Shown: positions 46,071-56,495 of the stretch, one piece after another
How positions within the stretch are numbered: the first letter of the stretch is position 1
How the letters are laid out: the number at the start of each line of letters is the position of its first letter
Made by a program: the position numbers and the translations under genes
NCBI GenBank assembly: GCA_003054665.1
Contig: QAYY01000013.1
Location: 186,001 to 250,000, forward strand
Direction: 5' to 3'
DNA: 64,000 bases
DNA from: Opitutaceae bacterium EW11
GTDB lineage: Bacteria; Verrucomicrobiota; Verrucomicrobiia; Opitutales; Opitutaceae
The notes under the pieces: generated by a model
What the model was told of the DNA's origin: nothing
Database searches by the model: none
What the model saw: only the letters and a program-made list of their open reading frames with translations

Positions 46071-47561
46071 CTACCGCGCGGGCTGATCCGCGGCCGGTTT
46101 GTATCCAAAGAGCCCGCGTTTCTTGATCGCCTGCACGACGGGGTCGGGGACCATCTGCTCCCAGGTCGGATCTCCGCTGCGGAGCCGGCCGAGCACCTCC
46201 TTGGGAAAGATGTGCAGGATGCGCTGGTCGTAGCCCACGACGGTGTCGATATAGTGGTTCTCCAAAAGATGAGCGTAGAGGTTTCGCAGGTGATCGGCCA
46301 CCTGGAGATTCTTCGCGTTGATCAACACTCCGGAAGCGAAGGCGTGGTTCACCGCCGGCGCGTGCGGAGCGTGGGTGCCGGAGATGTACTGGTCGTAGGC
46401 CTGCTGCTGCATCGGGTATATGTAGAGTTTCACCGCGTTGCGGAAGAGCCTGCCGAACGCCTCCAGAATGCCGCCTTCCAGGTGCTCGTAGTACTTTTCG
46501 TTGAAGACCTCGATCAGGTTTCCGATGCCCATGGCGACGCCGATCATCTCCTTCGTGTAGCGGCGAAAGTAGGACGTGAGCCGGAAGTACTCGGAGTAGT
46601 TGGAGATCAGGACGGTGAAGCCGATGTCGCCGAGCAGATCGACCCGCGAAAGAAAATCCTCCGCGTCGAGCGATCCCGTCTCGAGCAGGTTGTTCATCGT
46701 GATTTCCATCAGCACGACCATGTCCTTGCCCTTCACGAGCGGTTCCTGGACGAACTGCGCGCAGGCGCAATTGAGCATGTCGACGTTGACGTGCGTCACC
46801 GGAGCGAAGCTGCCGCGCTCAACCAGCACGGCCTTTTTGTAGAGGACCTCGGACGGCTGCAGCACCTCGCCGCCGGGACCGAACATCACGGCGTTGGTCA
46901 GGCCGTGCTTCACCAGGAGGAGCGACATCAGGCGGTTGTCGACGCTTGCGAACGCCGGTCCGGAGAACTTCAGCATGTCGACCTCGATGCGATTGGCGCC
47001 GACGTTGTCGACCAGGGACTGAATCAGCTTTTCGAGATCTTCGCGGAAATAAAACGCGCCATAGATCAGGTTCACGCCGGCCACGCCGAGCGCCTGCTGC
47101 TGGAGGACGTTTTCTTTGTCCCACATCCGCACGTGCATGATGATCTCGCTCGGCTGTCCGAGCGGGTCGGTCTGGAAACGGATGCCCATCCATCCGTGGC
47201 ACTCGTTGTTCCCTTTGTAGCTGCGGGCGGCGACGGTGTCGGCGTAGACGAAAAACGTCGTGCGGTCGCCCCGCTGCGACGCGAGGCGCTCGTGCAGGAG
47301 CTCGTATTCGTGATCGAGCATGAGCAGCAGCCGCTCGCGGGAGACGTAGCGCGGCGCCTTCCCGTAGATCGCGTCGCTGAACGCCATGTCGTAGGCCGAA
47401 ATCGTTTTCGCGACGGTGCCGGAAGCGCCGCCTGCCTGGAAGAAGACCCGGGCCACCTCCTGGCCCGCGCCGATCTCGGCGAACGTGCCGTATTTCGGCT
47501 CGTCCAGGTTAATGGTGAGGGCCTTGCGGTTGGTGGTCAGCAGCTCTTTTTGGTCGCTCAT
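46071..47561 (-). CDS. Conserved large cytosolic protein of unknown function
   Basis: A 496-residue protein. Its opening pattern (PKYGTFAEIGAGQEVARVFF, then GGASGTVAKTISAYDM) recalls a widespread group of bacterial proteins of about 480 residues with misleading automatic names and no known function; this is from memory and unchecked. No signal peptide or membrane segments are visible. It contains the sequences CHGWMGIRFQTDP and MLNCACAQFVQEP. Codon use is typical of the neighbourhood. ATG 47561 is chosen over an upstream codon at 47657 in the shared promoter region. It is divergent from sppA (141-nt gap) and convergent with the rsb operon. Confidence 0.8.
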   Translation of the reverse strand: MSDQKELLTTNRKALTINLDEPKYGTFAEIGAGQEVARVFFQAGGASGTVAKTISAYDMAFSDAIYGKAPRYVSRERLLLMLDHEYELLHERLASQRGDRTTFFVYADTVAARSYKGNNECHGWMGIRFQTDPLGQPSEIIMHVRMWDKENVLQQQALGVAGVNLIYGAFYFREDLEKLIQSLVDNVGANRIEVDMLKFSGPAFASVDNRLMSLLLVKHGLTNAVMFGPGGEVLQPSEVLYKKAVLVERGSFAPVTHVNVDMLNCACAQFVQEPLVKGKDMVVLMEITMNNLLETGSLDAEDFLSRVDLLGDIGFTVLISNYSEYFRLTSYFRRYTKEMIGVAMGIGNLIEVFNEKYYEHLEGGILEAFGRLFRNAVKLYIYPMQQQAYDQYISGTHAPHAPAVNHAFASGVLINAKNLQVADHLRNLYAHLLENHYIDTVVGYDQRILHIFPKEVLGRLRSGDPTWEQMVPDPVVQAIKKRGLFGYKPAADQPAR

Positions 47562-47702
47562 GGACGAGTGGCGGGAGAGTAGGTGGAGAAGGTAGTCGGT
47601 TTCGGTCAACGCGCAAAGAGCGTGCCATACCGTCTGTCCTGCGGCCCTGCCGCTCACCGAATTTCACTGGCTGGGAGCGCGATTACAGATACCGTCCGCG
47701 GC

Positions 47703-49544
47703 ATGAAGGCCTTTTTCACCTCGTTGTTGGGATCGCTGACGGCACTCGTCCTCTTTTTCTTCGGGGGGCTGCTCGTGCTCTTCATCCTTGCGCTCGTGAT
47801 CGCTTCCGCCGGGAAGGAAAAGGCGCCGGTCATCGAGAAGGGCTCGTATCTGGTCTTCAATACGTCGCTCAACATCACGGATTCGCCTCCGCCGTTCGAC
47901 AAGGCGGCCCTGGCCAAGCTTTTTGGCGGCGACGCCGAGACCCACACGATGCAGCTCCGCCAGATCACGAACGCCCTGCGCGTCGCGGCGAAAGACGATC
48001 GCATCGCCGGGATCTTCATGTCGGGCCACCTGACGTCCGCGGGTTATGGCAGCGGTTTTGCCGCCCTGAAGGAAGTGCGCGCAGCACTGGCGGAGTTCAA
48101 GGCGGCGAAAAAGCCAATCGTGGCTTACGTGGATTTCGCGACCACGCGGGACATGTATCTGGCGTCCGCCGCGGACGAAGTGGTGCTCGATCCGTTCGGA
48201 ATGGTTTTCATGCCGGGACTCGCGTCCGAACCGATGTTCATGGCGGGTGCTTTCGAGAAGTACGGCGTCGGCGTGCAGGTCACGCGCGCCGGAAAATACA
48301 AATCCTACGTCGAACCGTTTATCCGAAAGGACATGAGCCCCGAGAACCGCGAGCAGCTGCAGAAGCTGCTGGATGATCTCTGGGGCGGGCTGGTGACGGA
48401 TATTTCCGAGGCTCGCGGAATGAAGCCGAAGGATTTCCAGGCGCTGGTCGATGCCGAAGGGTTGATTCGCGCCGACGCCGCCGTGAAGGCGAAGCTCGTC
48501 ACGCGCGTCGGCTACCGCGATCAGGTCTACGACGAACTCAAGACCCGCACCGGTCGGGCCGGCTCGAAGGAGCCGTTCAAACAGGTGTCCCTGGTCGACT
48601 ACGCTTCCAACGCCCACGACGAACCGGTGCACGCCGCCAATGCGAAGCCGGCCCCCGCCGACAAGAAGAGCAAGCCCGGCAAGATCGCGGTCGTCTACGC
48701 GGAGGGCGCGATCGTCGACGGCCAGGGGGAAAACGACGAGATCGGCGGCGACCGGTTTTCCCGCGAGCTGCGGAAATTCCGCCAGGACGACGACGTGAGA
48801 GCCATCGTGCTTCGCGTGAACAGCCCGGGAGGCTCCGCCACGGCTTCGGAAGAAATCCAGCGCGAGATCCGGCTCGCGCGCCAAGTGAAGCCGGTGATCG
48901 TTTCGATGGGCTCGTACGCCGCGTCGGGTGGGTATTGGATTTCCGCGTACGGCGATCGAATTTTCGCCGAGCCGACGACCATCACCGGCTCGATCGGCGT
49001 CTTCGGTATCTTTTTCGACGTGCAGAAGCTCTTTAGCAACTTCGGCCTCACCTTTGATCGGGTGAAGACCGGCAAGTTTGCCGACGTCGCAACCATTTCC
49101 CGTCCGAAAACCGACGAGGAAATGGCCATGTTTCAGCACATGATCGACTGGATCTACGGCCAGTTCATCAGCAAGGTCGTCGAAGGCCGGAAACTGGATC
49201 GGGCCAAGGTGGAGGAGATCGCGCAGGGCCGGGTCTGGTCCGGCGCCGAGGGTGTGAAGCTCGGGCTGGTGGACGAGATCGGCGGCCTGGACGCAGCCAT
49301 TCGTTACGCCGCCGACAAAGCCGGACTGGGCGACCATTACCGGCTGGCGGAATTTCCGCGCAAGATGGAGCTGGCCGAAGCCATTGCCGAAGCGTTCGGC
49401 GGCATAAAGCCGGCGAGTTCGCGCACGAATGGCGTCGTGTCCCAGGCGCTCGACCGCGTCCAGCAGGAGGCGCGCATGCTGGAGCAGTTCAACGATCGGT
49501 CGGGTGTTTACGCACGCATGCCTTTTGAGTTGCAGGTGAAATGA
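47703..49544 (+). CDS. sppA: Signal peptide peptidase SppA, 67K type
   Basis: A 613-residue inner-membrane serine protease (family S49) with two homologous halves. It clears cleaved signal peptides. One N-terminal membrane helix (about 10-36) precedes the catalytic regions. The Lys general base is Lys200 in RAGKYKSYVEPF and the nucleophile is Ser408 in GSYAASGGYW, matching the E. coli Lys209/Ser409 pair. ATG 47703 is chosen because the 40 upstream codons lack the hydrophobic leader. It is followed by sufT after 31 nt. Confidence 0.95.
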   Translation: MKAFFTSLLGSLTALVLFFFGGLLVLFILALVIASAGKEKAPVIEKGSYLVFNTSLNITDSPPPFDKAALAKLFGGDAETHTMQLRQITNALRVAAKDDRIAGIFMSGHLTSAGYGSGFAALKEVRAALAEFKAAKKPIVAYVDFATTRDMYLASAADEVVLDPFGMVFMPGLASEPMFMAGAFEKYGVGVQVTRAGKYKSYVEPFIRKDMSPENREQLQKLLDDLWGGLVTDISEARGMKPKDFQALVDAEGLIRADAAVKAKLVTRVGYRDQVYDELKTRTGRAGSKEPFKQVSLVDYASNAHDEPVHAANAKPAPADKKSKPGKIAVVYAEGAIVDGQGENDEIGGDRFSRELRKFRQDDDVRAIVLRVNSPGGSATASEEIQREIRLARQVKPVIVSMGSYAASGGYWISAYGDRIFAEPTTITGSIGVFGIFFDVQKLFSNFGLTFDRVKTGKFADVATISRPKTDEEMAMFQHMIDWIYGQFISKVVEGRKLDRAKVEEIAQGRVWSGAEGVKLGLVDEIGGLDAAIRYAADKAGLGDHYRLAEFPRKMELAEAIAEAFGGIKPASSRTNGVVSQALDRVQQEARMLEQFNDRSGVYARMPFELQVK

Positions 49545-49575
49545 TCTCCCGGAGAGTGCCGGTCAGTTTCCCTGA

Positions 49576-50112
49576 ATGAACTCGAATACCCTGACGCGCG
49601 AAACCACCGCGACCGCCATTCCCGCCGGCGATACGGTCAAACTCCCCGCCGGCACGGTCGTGCACATCATGCAGACCCTGGGCGGCAATGTCACCGTCCG
49701 CACGGATCACGGCCTTTTCCGAATCAATGCTCAGGATGCGGAGGCGATTGCGGGTTACACCGCCAAGGCGTTCGCGGGGCAGGCCGAGACATCCGGCGAG
49801 TTCAGCGAGCAGGCCGTCTGGGCCGCGCTGAAGACCTGTTTCGATCCCGAGATCCCGGTGAACATCGTGGATCTCGGATTGGTGTACGACCTCAACGTCG
49901 AGAAAACCGAGAGTGGCGGTCATGCGGTCGAAGTGAAGATGACCCTGACGGCGCCGGGTTGCGGCATGGGGCCCGTGATAGCGGAGGATGCCCGTCAGAA
50001 AATTGCGGCGCTTCCTTCCGTCGAGTCGGCCAAAGTTCACATCGTTTGGGACCCCGTCTGGGGCCCGCAGATGATTTCCCCCGAGGGGCGGAAAGTCTTG
50101 GGCCTGGAATAA
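49576..50112 (+). CDS. sufT: SufT/MIP18 (DUF59) Fe-S cluster maturation factor
   Basis: A 178-residue protein. Its second half is the MIP18/DUF59 domain (DPEIPVNIVDLGLVYDL, MTLTAPGCGMGP with the conserved Cys, VHIVWDPVWGPQMIS). The first half is the short beta-rich extension typical of SufT (PAGTVVHIMQTLGGNVTV). SufT assists maturation of iron-sulfur proteins. No suf genes are adjacent. It lies 31 nt after sppA and is convergent with purA. Confidence 0.92.
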   Translation: MNSNTLTRETTATAIPAGDTVKLPAGTVVHIMQTLGGNVTVRTDHGLFRINAQDAEAIAGYTAKAFAGQAETSGEFSEQAVWAALKTCFDPEIPVNIVDLGLVYDLNVEKTESGGHAVEVKMTLTAPGCGMGPVIAEDARQKIAALPSVESAKVHIVWDPVWGPQMISPEGRKVLGLE

Positions 50113-50117
50113 GAAAG

Positions 50118-50152
50118 GGCCGCAACGCTCGTCAGGCGTTTTCCGGGCGGCC
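50118..50152 (-). terminator. Imperfect hairpin between sufT and purA
   Basis: GGCCGCAACGC pairs with GCGTT and GCGGCC, interrupted by a 6-nt bulge. On the minus strand a U-rich tract (CTTTCTTATT) follows, so it may end purA transcripts. The remainder of the 213-nt gap shows no gene. Confidence 0.35.
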
Positions 50153-50325
50153 AAGAGCGCCGATCCTGACAGCGTTTGCGCAGGCGATCCGCGTGCCGGA
50201 CCGGCACGAATACGCTCGAATGGCAAATCCGACGTTCGAACAGGAACCTAGAGTTTCCGCCGACGATGAGCCTCGACGCGGCGCCGGTCACGCTGGGCGC
50301 GACCGACTGTCCGCGCTTCGAAACC

Positions 50326-51864
50326 TCAACCCAGTTTCACCAGCTCCGAGGTGGGCGGAACGTCTTTGATGATTTGCGACGGTTCCGGTCCGACTCCGAG
50401 GTAGCGGAGGTTCGGGAGCTTCTGCGGCCACGTTTCACCCTGGTAGGCGCAATCGACGATGCTCCGCATCATCGCGGCGACGTAACTGCGGGCCTTGGCC
50501 GGCAGCTGGGCAAACGAGCGCACGTGAGAGATGTCCTCCGTCCAGCCGGAATGGCGGGTGTAAACCGGGCGCAGCGTTTTCCGAAGCGCCTCGTTGCGGG
50601 GGACGTGGCTGTAACGGCGGCCACTTGCATCCTCGTAACCGATACAAATCTGGAGATCGCCGCGCCAATCGCCTTCGTGCGTGAGAGCGTCGGCTTTGTT
50701 GATCATCAGATCGTGGAAGCCGCCGTAGCGGAGGGCGTCGCCCTTTTCCACCGCATCGAACCAGCCCACCATGCGCTGGCGGCCGGTGGTCGAACCAAAC
50801 TCGAGCTTTTTCAACTTGGCCGTGAGCGGGTGTCCTTCCTCCATCTGCGTGATGAAGGTGTGCGTGCCGACTTTGGTGTCGTAGGCCTTGGCCACGCCAA
50901 AGGTGTGGATCGGCTGCAGGGGAATGCCGGCGCTTTCGAAAAACTCGGGAGAGTAGGTGTGGGACGCAGTGACGTTGGGCGAGAACCCATGGCGCTTGTC
51001 GAGCCAGTACGCCTGGCCGAACTCGCCGACGATCGTGCGGCCGCGGCGCATTTCGCGGAGGATCAACTCACGGACTTCTCCGATGTGCGGGACGAGCCGG
51101 GATCCAGCTTCCCAATACACGTCGATCAGCCGGTCCACGTTGAGCGTAAACGCGGCCGAACCGCGGAATTGCGTGAAGTCGAATTCATCGCGCTGGAAGA
51201 TTCCCGCCTCGAGCGTCTCTCCGTGGGCGCGGAGTTCGGCGGCGGTGAGCTTGTCGAAGAACCCCGACCATGTTTCAGCCGAGATCTGGCAAACGTGCTG
51301 GATGGTGCGCACCGCGCGATCCGCCCGGGAGCGCAGCTTCTGCGCAAACGCATCTTTGCCCGCGAGGAAATCGGCGTAGTAGATCTGAAATTGACCGGCC
51401 TCTTCCAGGTAGGCTGGGGTGATTCCGCGACCCGTCGCACCGCGGGGTTCGGCGCGAAGAATGGACACCCGGTAGTCTTCCCACGCCAGATCGAGCAGAC
51501 GGTGGGTGAGGTCCGATACCATCGTGCGCTCGTCGATCAGGAGGCGCGCAAAGACGGAGAATCCCTTGTGTTCTTTCTCGCGGCCTTCCCACCAGAACTT
51601 GCGAGGATCGGCGACCACGCCCGCGCCGACGCAAAGGTGCTGCACCTCGGGCGTGACCACGGCGCAGGGAAGCAAGTTGAACTTCTGACCGCCTGCCGTG
51701 TGCCCCGAGTTCGCTCCGCCGTTAACCTTCAAAACGACGGAAACGGGAGCCGACGAGCGCAGCAGCTCGTGGACGAGTTCGGGGATCAGACGCCCTTTGC
51801 CTTCATCTCCGAAAGAAATACCGACGTCGGAGATCAGCTGGCTGGAGAACGGGAGGAGTGGCAT
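50326..51864 (-). CDS. purA: Adenylosuccinate synthetase (long form)
   Basis: A 512-residue enzyme that converts IMP and aspartate to adenylosuccinate using GTP, the committed step to AMP. The N-terminal GTP loop is [11 protein letters not shown], followed by [21 protein letters not shown] and, late, [17 protein letters not shown]. It is about 80 residues longer than the usual 430, with extra segments in the middle (around [12 protein letters not shown]) and a long C-terminus. ATG 51864 is chosen because it precedes the conserved first strand by a normal distance. guaB, the other IMP branch, lies 1.8 kb away. Confidence 0.93.
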   Translation of the reverse strand: MPLLPFSSQLISDVGISFGDEGKGRLIPELVHELLRSSAPVSVVLKVNGGANSGHTAGGQKFNLLPCAVVTPEVQHLCVGAGVVADPRKFWWEGREKEHKGFSVFARLLIDERTMVSDLTHRLLDLAWEDYRVSILRAEPRGATGRGITPAYLEEAGQFQIYYADFLAGKDAFAQKLRSRADRAVRTIQHVCQISAETWSGFFDKLTAAELRAHGETLEAGIFQRDEFDFTQFRGSAAFTLNVDRLIDVYWEAGSRLVPHIGEVRELILREMRRGRTIVGEFGQAYWLDKRHGFSPNVTASHTYSPEFFESAGIPLQPIHTFGVAKAYDTKVGTHTFITQMEEGHPLTAKLKKLEFGSTTGRQRMVGWFDAVEKGDALRYGGFHDLMINKADALTHEGDWRGDLQICIGYEDASGRRYSHVPRNEALRKTLRPVYTRHSGWTEDISHVRSFAQLPAKARSYVAAMMRSIVDCAYQGETWPQKLPNLRYLGVGPEPSQIIKDVPPTSELVKLG

Positions 51865-52212
51865 GTTCGGTTGAAAGCGCAACCGGAGCTATGACCCCTG
51901 TTGCGGCAGAGCAGAAAGAGCAGGGGGGGCCGCACGGCAAACAAAAACGGCTGAGTGGCGGCAACATGCCTCATTGGCGTGCGGCCGTGCCGGCTTGTGG
52001 ACTGCACGGAGCACGGCACCGGCCGTTGCATGTTGCATATCAAATGACCGGTTGCCGAAGGCGGCGCGAACCGACGGCGAGAACGTAAGCGGCTCAAGCC
52101 CAAATATTAGCTGAATGGGGCCGCGCCGTTGGCACTGGGGAGGCTAAGGAAGGGGCGCAGGCCGCTCCGCTACCCGGGACCGGCCGCGACATCACGAACG
52201 AAAGGCCTCCCC
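51865..52212. other. Non-coding region between purA and the BON gene (348 nt)
   Basis: Divergent promoter region. It contains an imperfect inverted repeat GCCGTGC (from about 51983) and GCACGGC (about 52012). I see no gene, riboswitch or convincing promoter box. Confidence 0.6.
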
Positions 52213-53028
52213 ATGAAACTCACACACACTCCTCGCTTCATTCTCGGCGCGGCCCTTGCGGGCCTGCTCTTGGCCGGCACCGGCTTGGCTCGAGCCGATG
52301 ACCGTGACGATCAGATCGAGAAGACGTTCAAGGCGTCCCACGTCTACAAAACCGACCTGCAGAAAACCGACCTGTCGATCGACTCGGAAAACGGCGTCGT
52401 CGACCTGAAAGGCTCGGTCGAAAACGAAGACCAGAAGCGGCTGGCTGAAGATACGGTGCGGGGCATTCCCGGCGTCGTGCGCGTCGAAAACCGCCTCACT
52501 GTCACCGGCAATCAGAAGGAAGGCTCCGACGACTGGATCGCGCTCAAGGTCCGCGGCGCCCTGCTGCTCCATCGCAATGTCAGTGCGACCGACACCCACG
52601 TCCAGGTCCAGAATGGGTTGGTGACCCTTACCGGCACCGCCCGATCCGAGGCGGAGAAGGCTCTCGCGGCCGAGTATGCCAACGACATCAAAGGCGTGGT
52701 TCGGGTCGACAACCAGATCCGGGTGGTCGAGCCAGCCGACCGCGATCGGGTCACCTCCTCGACCAATCCGCGAAACGACGCCGTCACGGAACGGCGAACG
52801 GCGGGCGAGCGAATCGACGACGCATCGATCACTGCGAAACTGAAATCGTCCCTCGCCATCAGAAAGTCGACGAGCGCCCTCCACACCGACGTCACCACAC
52901 GCAACGGCGTCGTGACTATTACGGGCGAGGCGAAAAACGGGGCCGAGAAGGACCTCGTGACCAAGCTCGCCGAGGACATCGAAGGCGTCCGCTCCGTGGA
53001 CAACGAAATGACCGTTCGCGAGCGCTAG
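52213..53028 (+). CDS. Periplasmic protein with three BON domains (OsmY-like)
   Basis: A 271-residue exported protein. The signal peptide (residues 1-29, with [18 protein letters not shown]) is followed by three BON domains at about 31-95, 105-175 and 205-270. Each ends in the typical VxG/VxxxVDNxxxV pattern ([33 protein letters not shown]). BON proteins such as OsmY bind membranes or lipids and rise under osmotic or envelope stress. AAAGG precedes ATG 52213. It is followed after 127 nt by the DUF1328-like peptide, with which it probably forms a stress pair. Confidence 0.93.
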   Translation: MKLTHTPRFILGAALAGLLLAGTGLARADDRDDQIEKTFKASHVYKTDLQKTDLSIDSENGVVDLKGSVENEDQKRLAEDTVRGIPGVVRVENRLTVTGNQKEGSDDWIALKVRGALLLHRNVSATDTHVQVQNGLVTLTGTARSEAEKALAAEYANDIKGVVRVDNQIRVVEPADRDRVTSSTNPRNDAVTERRTAGERIDDASITAKLKSSLAIRKSTSALHTDVTTRNGVVTITGEAKNGAEKDLVTKLAEDIEGVRSVDNEMTVRER

Positions 53029-53155
53029 ACCCTCCGCCGGCCGAGCCCTCCGCGCGGACGCCGGCCGGGCAACAAGCGTAGGGGAACGAGCACTACCGCT
53101 GGCCGGACCTGCGCCAGGATTCCATCGTCAACCCAAACCAAAACTAGGAGGAAAT

Positions 53156-53320
53156 ATGCTAAGCTGGTCCATCACGTTCCTGATCATTGCGATCATAGCC
53201 GCCGTTCTCGGATTCACCGGTATCGCCGGTACGGCCGCGGGAATCGCCAAGATCCTGTTCCTGTTGTTCCTCGTCCTTTTTGTGATCTCGCTGATCGTCG
53301 GGCGCCGCCCGCCAGCGTGA
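53156..53320 (+). CDS. DUF1328/YtjA-like 54-residue membrane protein
   Basis: A two-helix peptide: [20 protein letters not shown], then [14 protein letters not shown] and [14 protein letters not shown]. The pattern W-(hydrophobic)-GF-G-IAG-x-A-x-IAKILF-(hydrophobic) matches DUF1328 (E. coli YtjA), whose role is unknown. A perfect AGGAGG ribosome-binding site lies just upstream, and a strong terminator lies downstream. The short length explains why it escapes simple gene calling. Confidence 0.92.
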   Translation: MLSWSITFLIIAIIAAVLGFTGIAGTAAGIAKILFLLFLVLFVISLIVGRRPPA

Positions 53321-53341
53321 TCGAGAGAAAGAGACGCAATC

Positions 53342-53378
53342 AAAGTCCGACGGCTTGGGTGCCGTCGGACTTTTTTTA
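53342..53378 (+). terminator. Rho-independent terminator of the DUF1328 gene
   Basis: AAAGTCCGACGGC pairs with GCCGTCGGACTTT (13 bp, 6-nt loop), followed by a run of seven T residues. It is 21 nt past the stop. Its T-run touches the start of repeat element C. Confidence 0.95.
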
Positions 53379-53632
53379 GCCGCGCCTCCGGCGCGGAGAA
53401 GTTTGAAGTTGGTGGCTAGGATTTGGTGGCCCGGCTTGGCGGGAACGAACACTTAGCCTTTCCCGCGGGGCGATCGGAGAGCACGCCCTGCCACGACGCG
53501 TCGTTCGCGCCTTCGTGACGAGGCACGCGGGGCGTTTCTCGCGAAGTACCGCCAATGGCGTCCGCGGTTTCGTCACCAATTTCCAATTACCATCTTCCAA
53601 CTACGCCGCGCGCCGCGGAGCGGCGCGCGGCC
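53379..53632. repeat. Hairpin-heptad element C
   Basis: Left end: hairpin CCGCGCC-TCC-GGCGCGG (53380-53396), then heptads AGAAGTT TGAAGTT GGTGGCT and AGGATTT. Right end: inverted heptads (ACCAATT, TCCAATT, ACCATCT, TCCAACT, 53574-53602), then a 12-bp hairpin GCCGCGCGCCGC/GCGGCGCGCGGC (53605-53631), 19 nt past the guaB stop. The left hairpin sequence is the same as that of element D. It sits between two convergent genes. Confidence 0.75.
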
Positions 53633-53650
53633 AGCGCCCCTTGGCCGCTG

Positions 53651-55228
53651 TTACTGCTTCCGGGTCGAAACCTCGATCACGTCGTGCGGAGCGGCTTCCT
53701 TCATCCCCGCAGAGCTGACGCGCATGTAGCGGGCCTTCTCGTGGAGTTCGCAGATGTTGTGGGCACCGAGGTAGCCCATGCCGCTCTGGATACCGCCGAG
53801 CAGGTTCGCGAGAACGTCGTCGGTCGAGCCGGAGACCTCTTTCAACGCTTCGATGCCTTCCGCGGTGATCTTGCGATTCTGGTCGTTTTTGTCGTGCCCA
53901 TAACGAGCGGCCGAGCCGGCCTTCATCGCCGAAAGGGTACCCATGCCGCGGTACTGTTTGTAGAGCTTGCCGTTGATTTCCATGATCTCGCCCGGCGCTT
54001 CGCGGCAGCCCGCAAGCAGTCCGCCGAGGATCACCGCGTCCGCGAGCGTGAGAGCTTTGACGATATCGCCGGACTTCGTGATGCCGCCGTCGGCGATGAT
54101 GCGGACGCCGCGCGCGGCCGCGGCTTTGCTGGCGACGTAGAGGGCGGTGAGTTGGGGGATGCCGACACCTGCGACGATGCGGGTGGTGCAGATCGAGCCG
54201 GGCCCCTGGCCGATCTTGATCGCATCGGCGCCGCAACCCGAGAGGTACTCCACGCCCGAGGCGCTGGTCACGTTGCCGGCGATGATCGTGATCGACGGGA
54301 AGGCGTTGCGTACGAGCTTGACCATGTCTCCCACGCCCTGGGTGTGTCCGTGGGCGGTGGATACGGCCACAGCGTCGATGGATTCATCCATCAGCGCACC
54401 GACATGGGCGACGATCTTCTCGCGGTCGAGTTCGCCGGAGCTCTTGCGAATGGGGGAGAGTGCCGCACCGACGACGAGTCGGAAATTGGCGTCGCGGGCC
54501 GGCTTGCGGCGGGACTTGGACTCGCTCGTGATCCGCTCGACGTCCGAGCCGGTCACCAGGCCGCGCAGGCGGTCGGAGTCATCCACCACCAGCATCTTGT
54601 TGATGCCGACGTGGGCGCTGAAGAATTCGTCCGCGGCTTTGATGGGATCCTTGGCGATATGGCGTTCGTGCTCGGTGATGAGGTGATTTCGCGGCGTCAT
54701 GACGTCCGCGACTTTCTTCGCCCGGTAGCGTTCTTTCACGACATTGCCGGAGAGGAGGCCGACGAGTTTTCCCTGAGCGTCCACCACGGGAAAGGTCGAG
54801 AAGGCGAATTTCTTCACCTCGATCATCCCGAGGACGTCCCCGATGAGCGCCTCCGGCGACACGGTGATGGGGTCCTGGATGAGCCCGTGGATGTGGCGTT
54901 TCACGCGGGCGACTTCCTTGACCTGGTCCTTGTACGCCAGATTGGCGTGAATCAGTCCGAGTCCGCCGTTGAGCGCCATCGCGATGGCCATGCGGGATTC
55001 GGTCACCGTGTCCATATCGGACGAGATGATCGGAATCTGCAGCTTCAGCGTCTCGGACAGGACGGTCGACGTATCGGCGTCCTTGGGAAGGATGTCCGAG
55101 TAGAGCGTCGCGAGAGAGACGTCGTCGAACGTCAGAGCCGTCGGCACGCTAGAGCGAAAAAACGCGTCGGCGGGCTGGTAAAACTCGGCGTCGATCGCGT
55201 GGGAAGAAGACGTGGCAACCGTGGTCAT
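53651..55228 (-). CDS. guaB: Inosine-5'-monophosphate dehydrogenase
   Basis: A 525-residue enzyme that oxidises IMP to XMP with NAD+, the committed step to GMP. The order is: N-terminal barrel start ([14 protein letters not shown] and [17 protein letters not shown]), two CBS domains (about 105-240, regulatory), then the catalytic loop [11 protein letters not shown] with Cys347, followed by [13 protein letters not shown] and the flap region with [10 protein letters not shown]. It is somewhat longer than the 490-residue norm at the N-terminus. ATG 55228 is chosen; the open frame continues to 55330 in atypical sequence. Confidence 0.96.
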   Translation of the reverse strand: MTTVATSSSHAIDAEFYQPADAFFRSSVPTALTFDDVSLATLYSDILPKDADTSTVLSETLKLQIPIISSDMDTVTESRMAIAMALNGGLGLIHANLAYKDQVKEVARVKRHIHGLIQDPITVSPEALIGDVLGMIEVKKFAFSTFPVVDAQGKLVGLLSGNVVKERYRAKKVADVMTPRNHLITEHERHIAKDPIKAADEFFSAHVGINKMLVVDDSDRLRGLVTGSDVERITSESKSRRKPARDANFRLVVGAALSPIRKSSGELDREKIVAHVGALMDESIDAVAVSTAHGHTQGVGDMVKLVRNAFPSITIIAGNVTSASGVEYLSGCGADAIKIGQGPGSICTTRIVAGVGIPQLTALYVASKAAAARGVRIIADGGITKSGDIVKALTLADAVILGGLLAGCREAPGEIMEINGKLYKQYRGMGTLSAMKAGSAARYGHDKNDQNRKITAEGIEALKEVSGSTDDVLANLLGGIQSGMGYLGAHNICELHEKARYMRVSSAGMKEAAPHDVIEVSTRKQ

Positions 55229-55487
55229 GGTTGCCGCAATCGAAATAATGGCCTGCCGGGAAAGCTCAATGAAAAGTTTTGGAGCGGGCGACGGAGGGGG
55301 CGCGCGGGTTTGCGTCCGCTCTATCCTCATCGAACGCTTTTTCGCAATTCGCCGCTGTGGGTGAAAATCGAGTAGCGGCGAACGGAGGATCGTCCCAGTC
55401 TCTGCAGCCTCCGCTTGGTCTGTCGCCGGGGTTCTTCTGCTCCGAGCGTCGCTGAACGATTGAGCCCGCGTTAGCCGTTTTTCCTCC

Positions 55488-56495
55488 GTGTCACTTCACT
55501 TCGCCTACCGTCGCTACACCGTGCCGTTCAGGATACCGGTCCGAACGGCGCATGGATTATGGACACATCGGGAAGGGGTGCTCGTGAAACTGACCGATGC
55601 AAAAGGCCGAAGTGGAATTGGGGAGGCGGCACCGATTCCTTGGTTTGGGACAGAGACTGCGGACGAGATCGAGTCGGCTTGCCGCTCCATCGGCGACTCC
55701 GTTCAGAAGCACACCGCGCTGCCAGTGCGGCTCGGCTGCCTGACCCACGCCTGGAAGTCGGCCTTGCGCGCCTTGGCGACGGAGCCGACGACCAGTCGGC
55801 ACGCCTACCTGCCGGTCGTGGCACTTCTTCCGGCGGGACGGGCTGCATTGGAGAGAATCAAGGGCTTGGCCGAAGCCGGATTTCGCACGTTCAAGTGGAA
55901 GGTGGGAGTGGGCGACCCGTCGGATGAACGGGCGCTTCTCGACGACCTCCTGGCCGCACTGCCGAACGGCGCCAAGCTCCGCCTCGACGCGAATGGAGCT
56001 TGGGTCCGCCGCGAGGCCGAACGCTGGCTGGCCTATTGCGCCGATCGTCCGATCGAGTTTGTCGAGCAGCCGGTATCCCCGGACGCACCGGCGGTGGAGG
56101 ATTCGCTCCTCGGTTTGGCGGGCGATTTCCCGACCAGGATCGCGCTCGATGAATCCGTCGCGACGCTCGCCCAACTCGAGCGCTGGCTGGCCGCCGGTTG
56201 GCCTGGAGTGTTTGTGATCAAGCCATCGCTGATCGGCGACGTGGATCTCGCGTTCGAGAAGTTGGCCAAAGCGAAATCTCCCGTGGTTGTTTCGTCCGCG
56301 ATGGAAACCGCCATCGGCGCGTACGCCGCCCTTCGCCTCGCGCTCGCGTTTCCGGGAGAACTGCTTGCGCTCGGCTTCGGCGTGTATCCGCTGTTTGTGG
56401 ACAATCGTCTGGATGGCCCCGCAGTCGCGCCGTTCGTTCGTCGCGAGGACCTCGAGCGCTTCGACCCGGAGGCCGTATGGAACGTGCTGAGCTGA
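55488..56495 (+). CDS. menC: o-Succinylbenzoate synthase (enolase superfamily)
   Basis: A 335-residue enolase-superfamily enzyme. The active-site set is complete: Lys136 and Lys138 in FKWKVG, metal ligands Asp167 (RLDANG), Glu193 (FVEQP) and Asp221 (ALDES), and Lys245 (IKPSLIG). The closely coupled menE gene points to o-succinylbenzoate synthase in menaquinone synthesis. On its own the sequence could also be a dipeptide epimerase or N-acylamino-acid racemase. The start is a GTG at 55488. The end overlaps the menE start by 19 nt. Confidence 0.85.
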   Translation: MSLHFAYRRYTVPFRIPVRTAHGLWTHREGVLVKLTDAKGRSGIGEAAPIPWFGTETADEIESACRSIGDSVQKHTALPVRLGCLTHAWKSALRALATEPTTSRHAYLPVVALLPAGRAALERIKGLAEAGFRTFKWKVGVGDPSDERALLDDLLAALPNGAKLRLDANGAWVRREAERWLAYCADRPIEFVEQPVSPDAPAVEDSLLGLAGDFPTRIALDESVATLAQLERWLAAGWPGVFVIKPSLIGDVDLAFEKLAKAKSPVVVSSAMETAIGAYAALRLALAFPGELLALGFGVYPLFVDNRLDGPAVAPFVRREDLERFDPEAVWNVLS

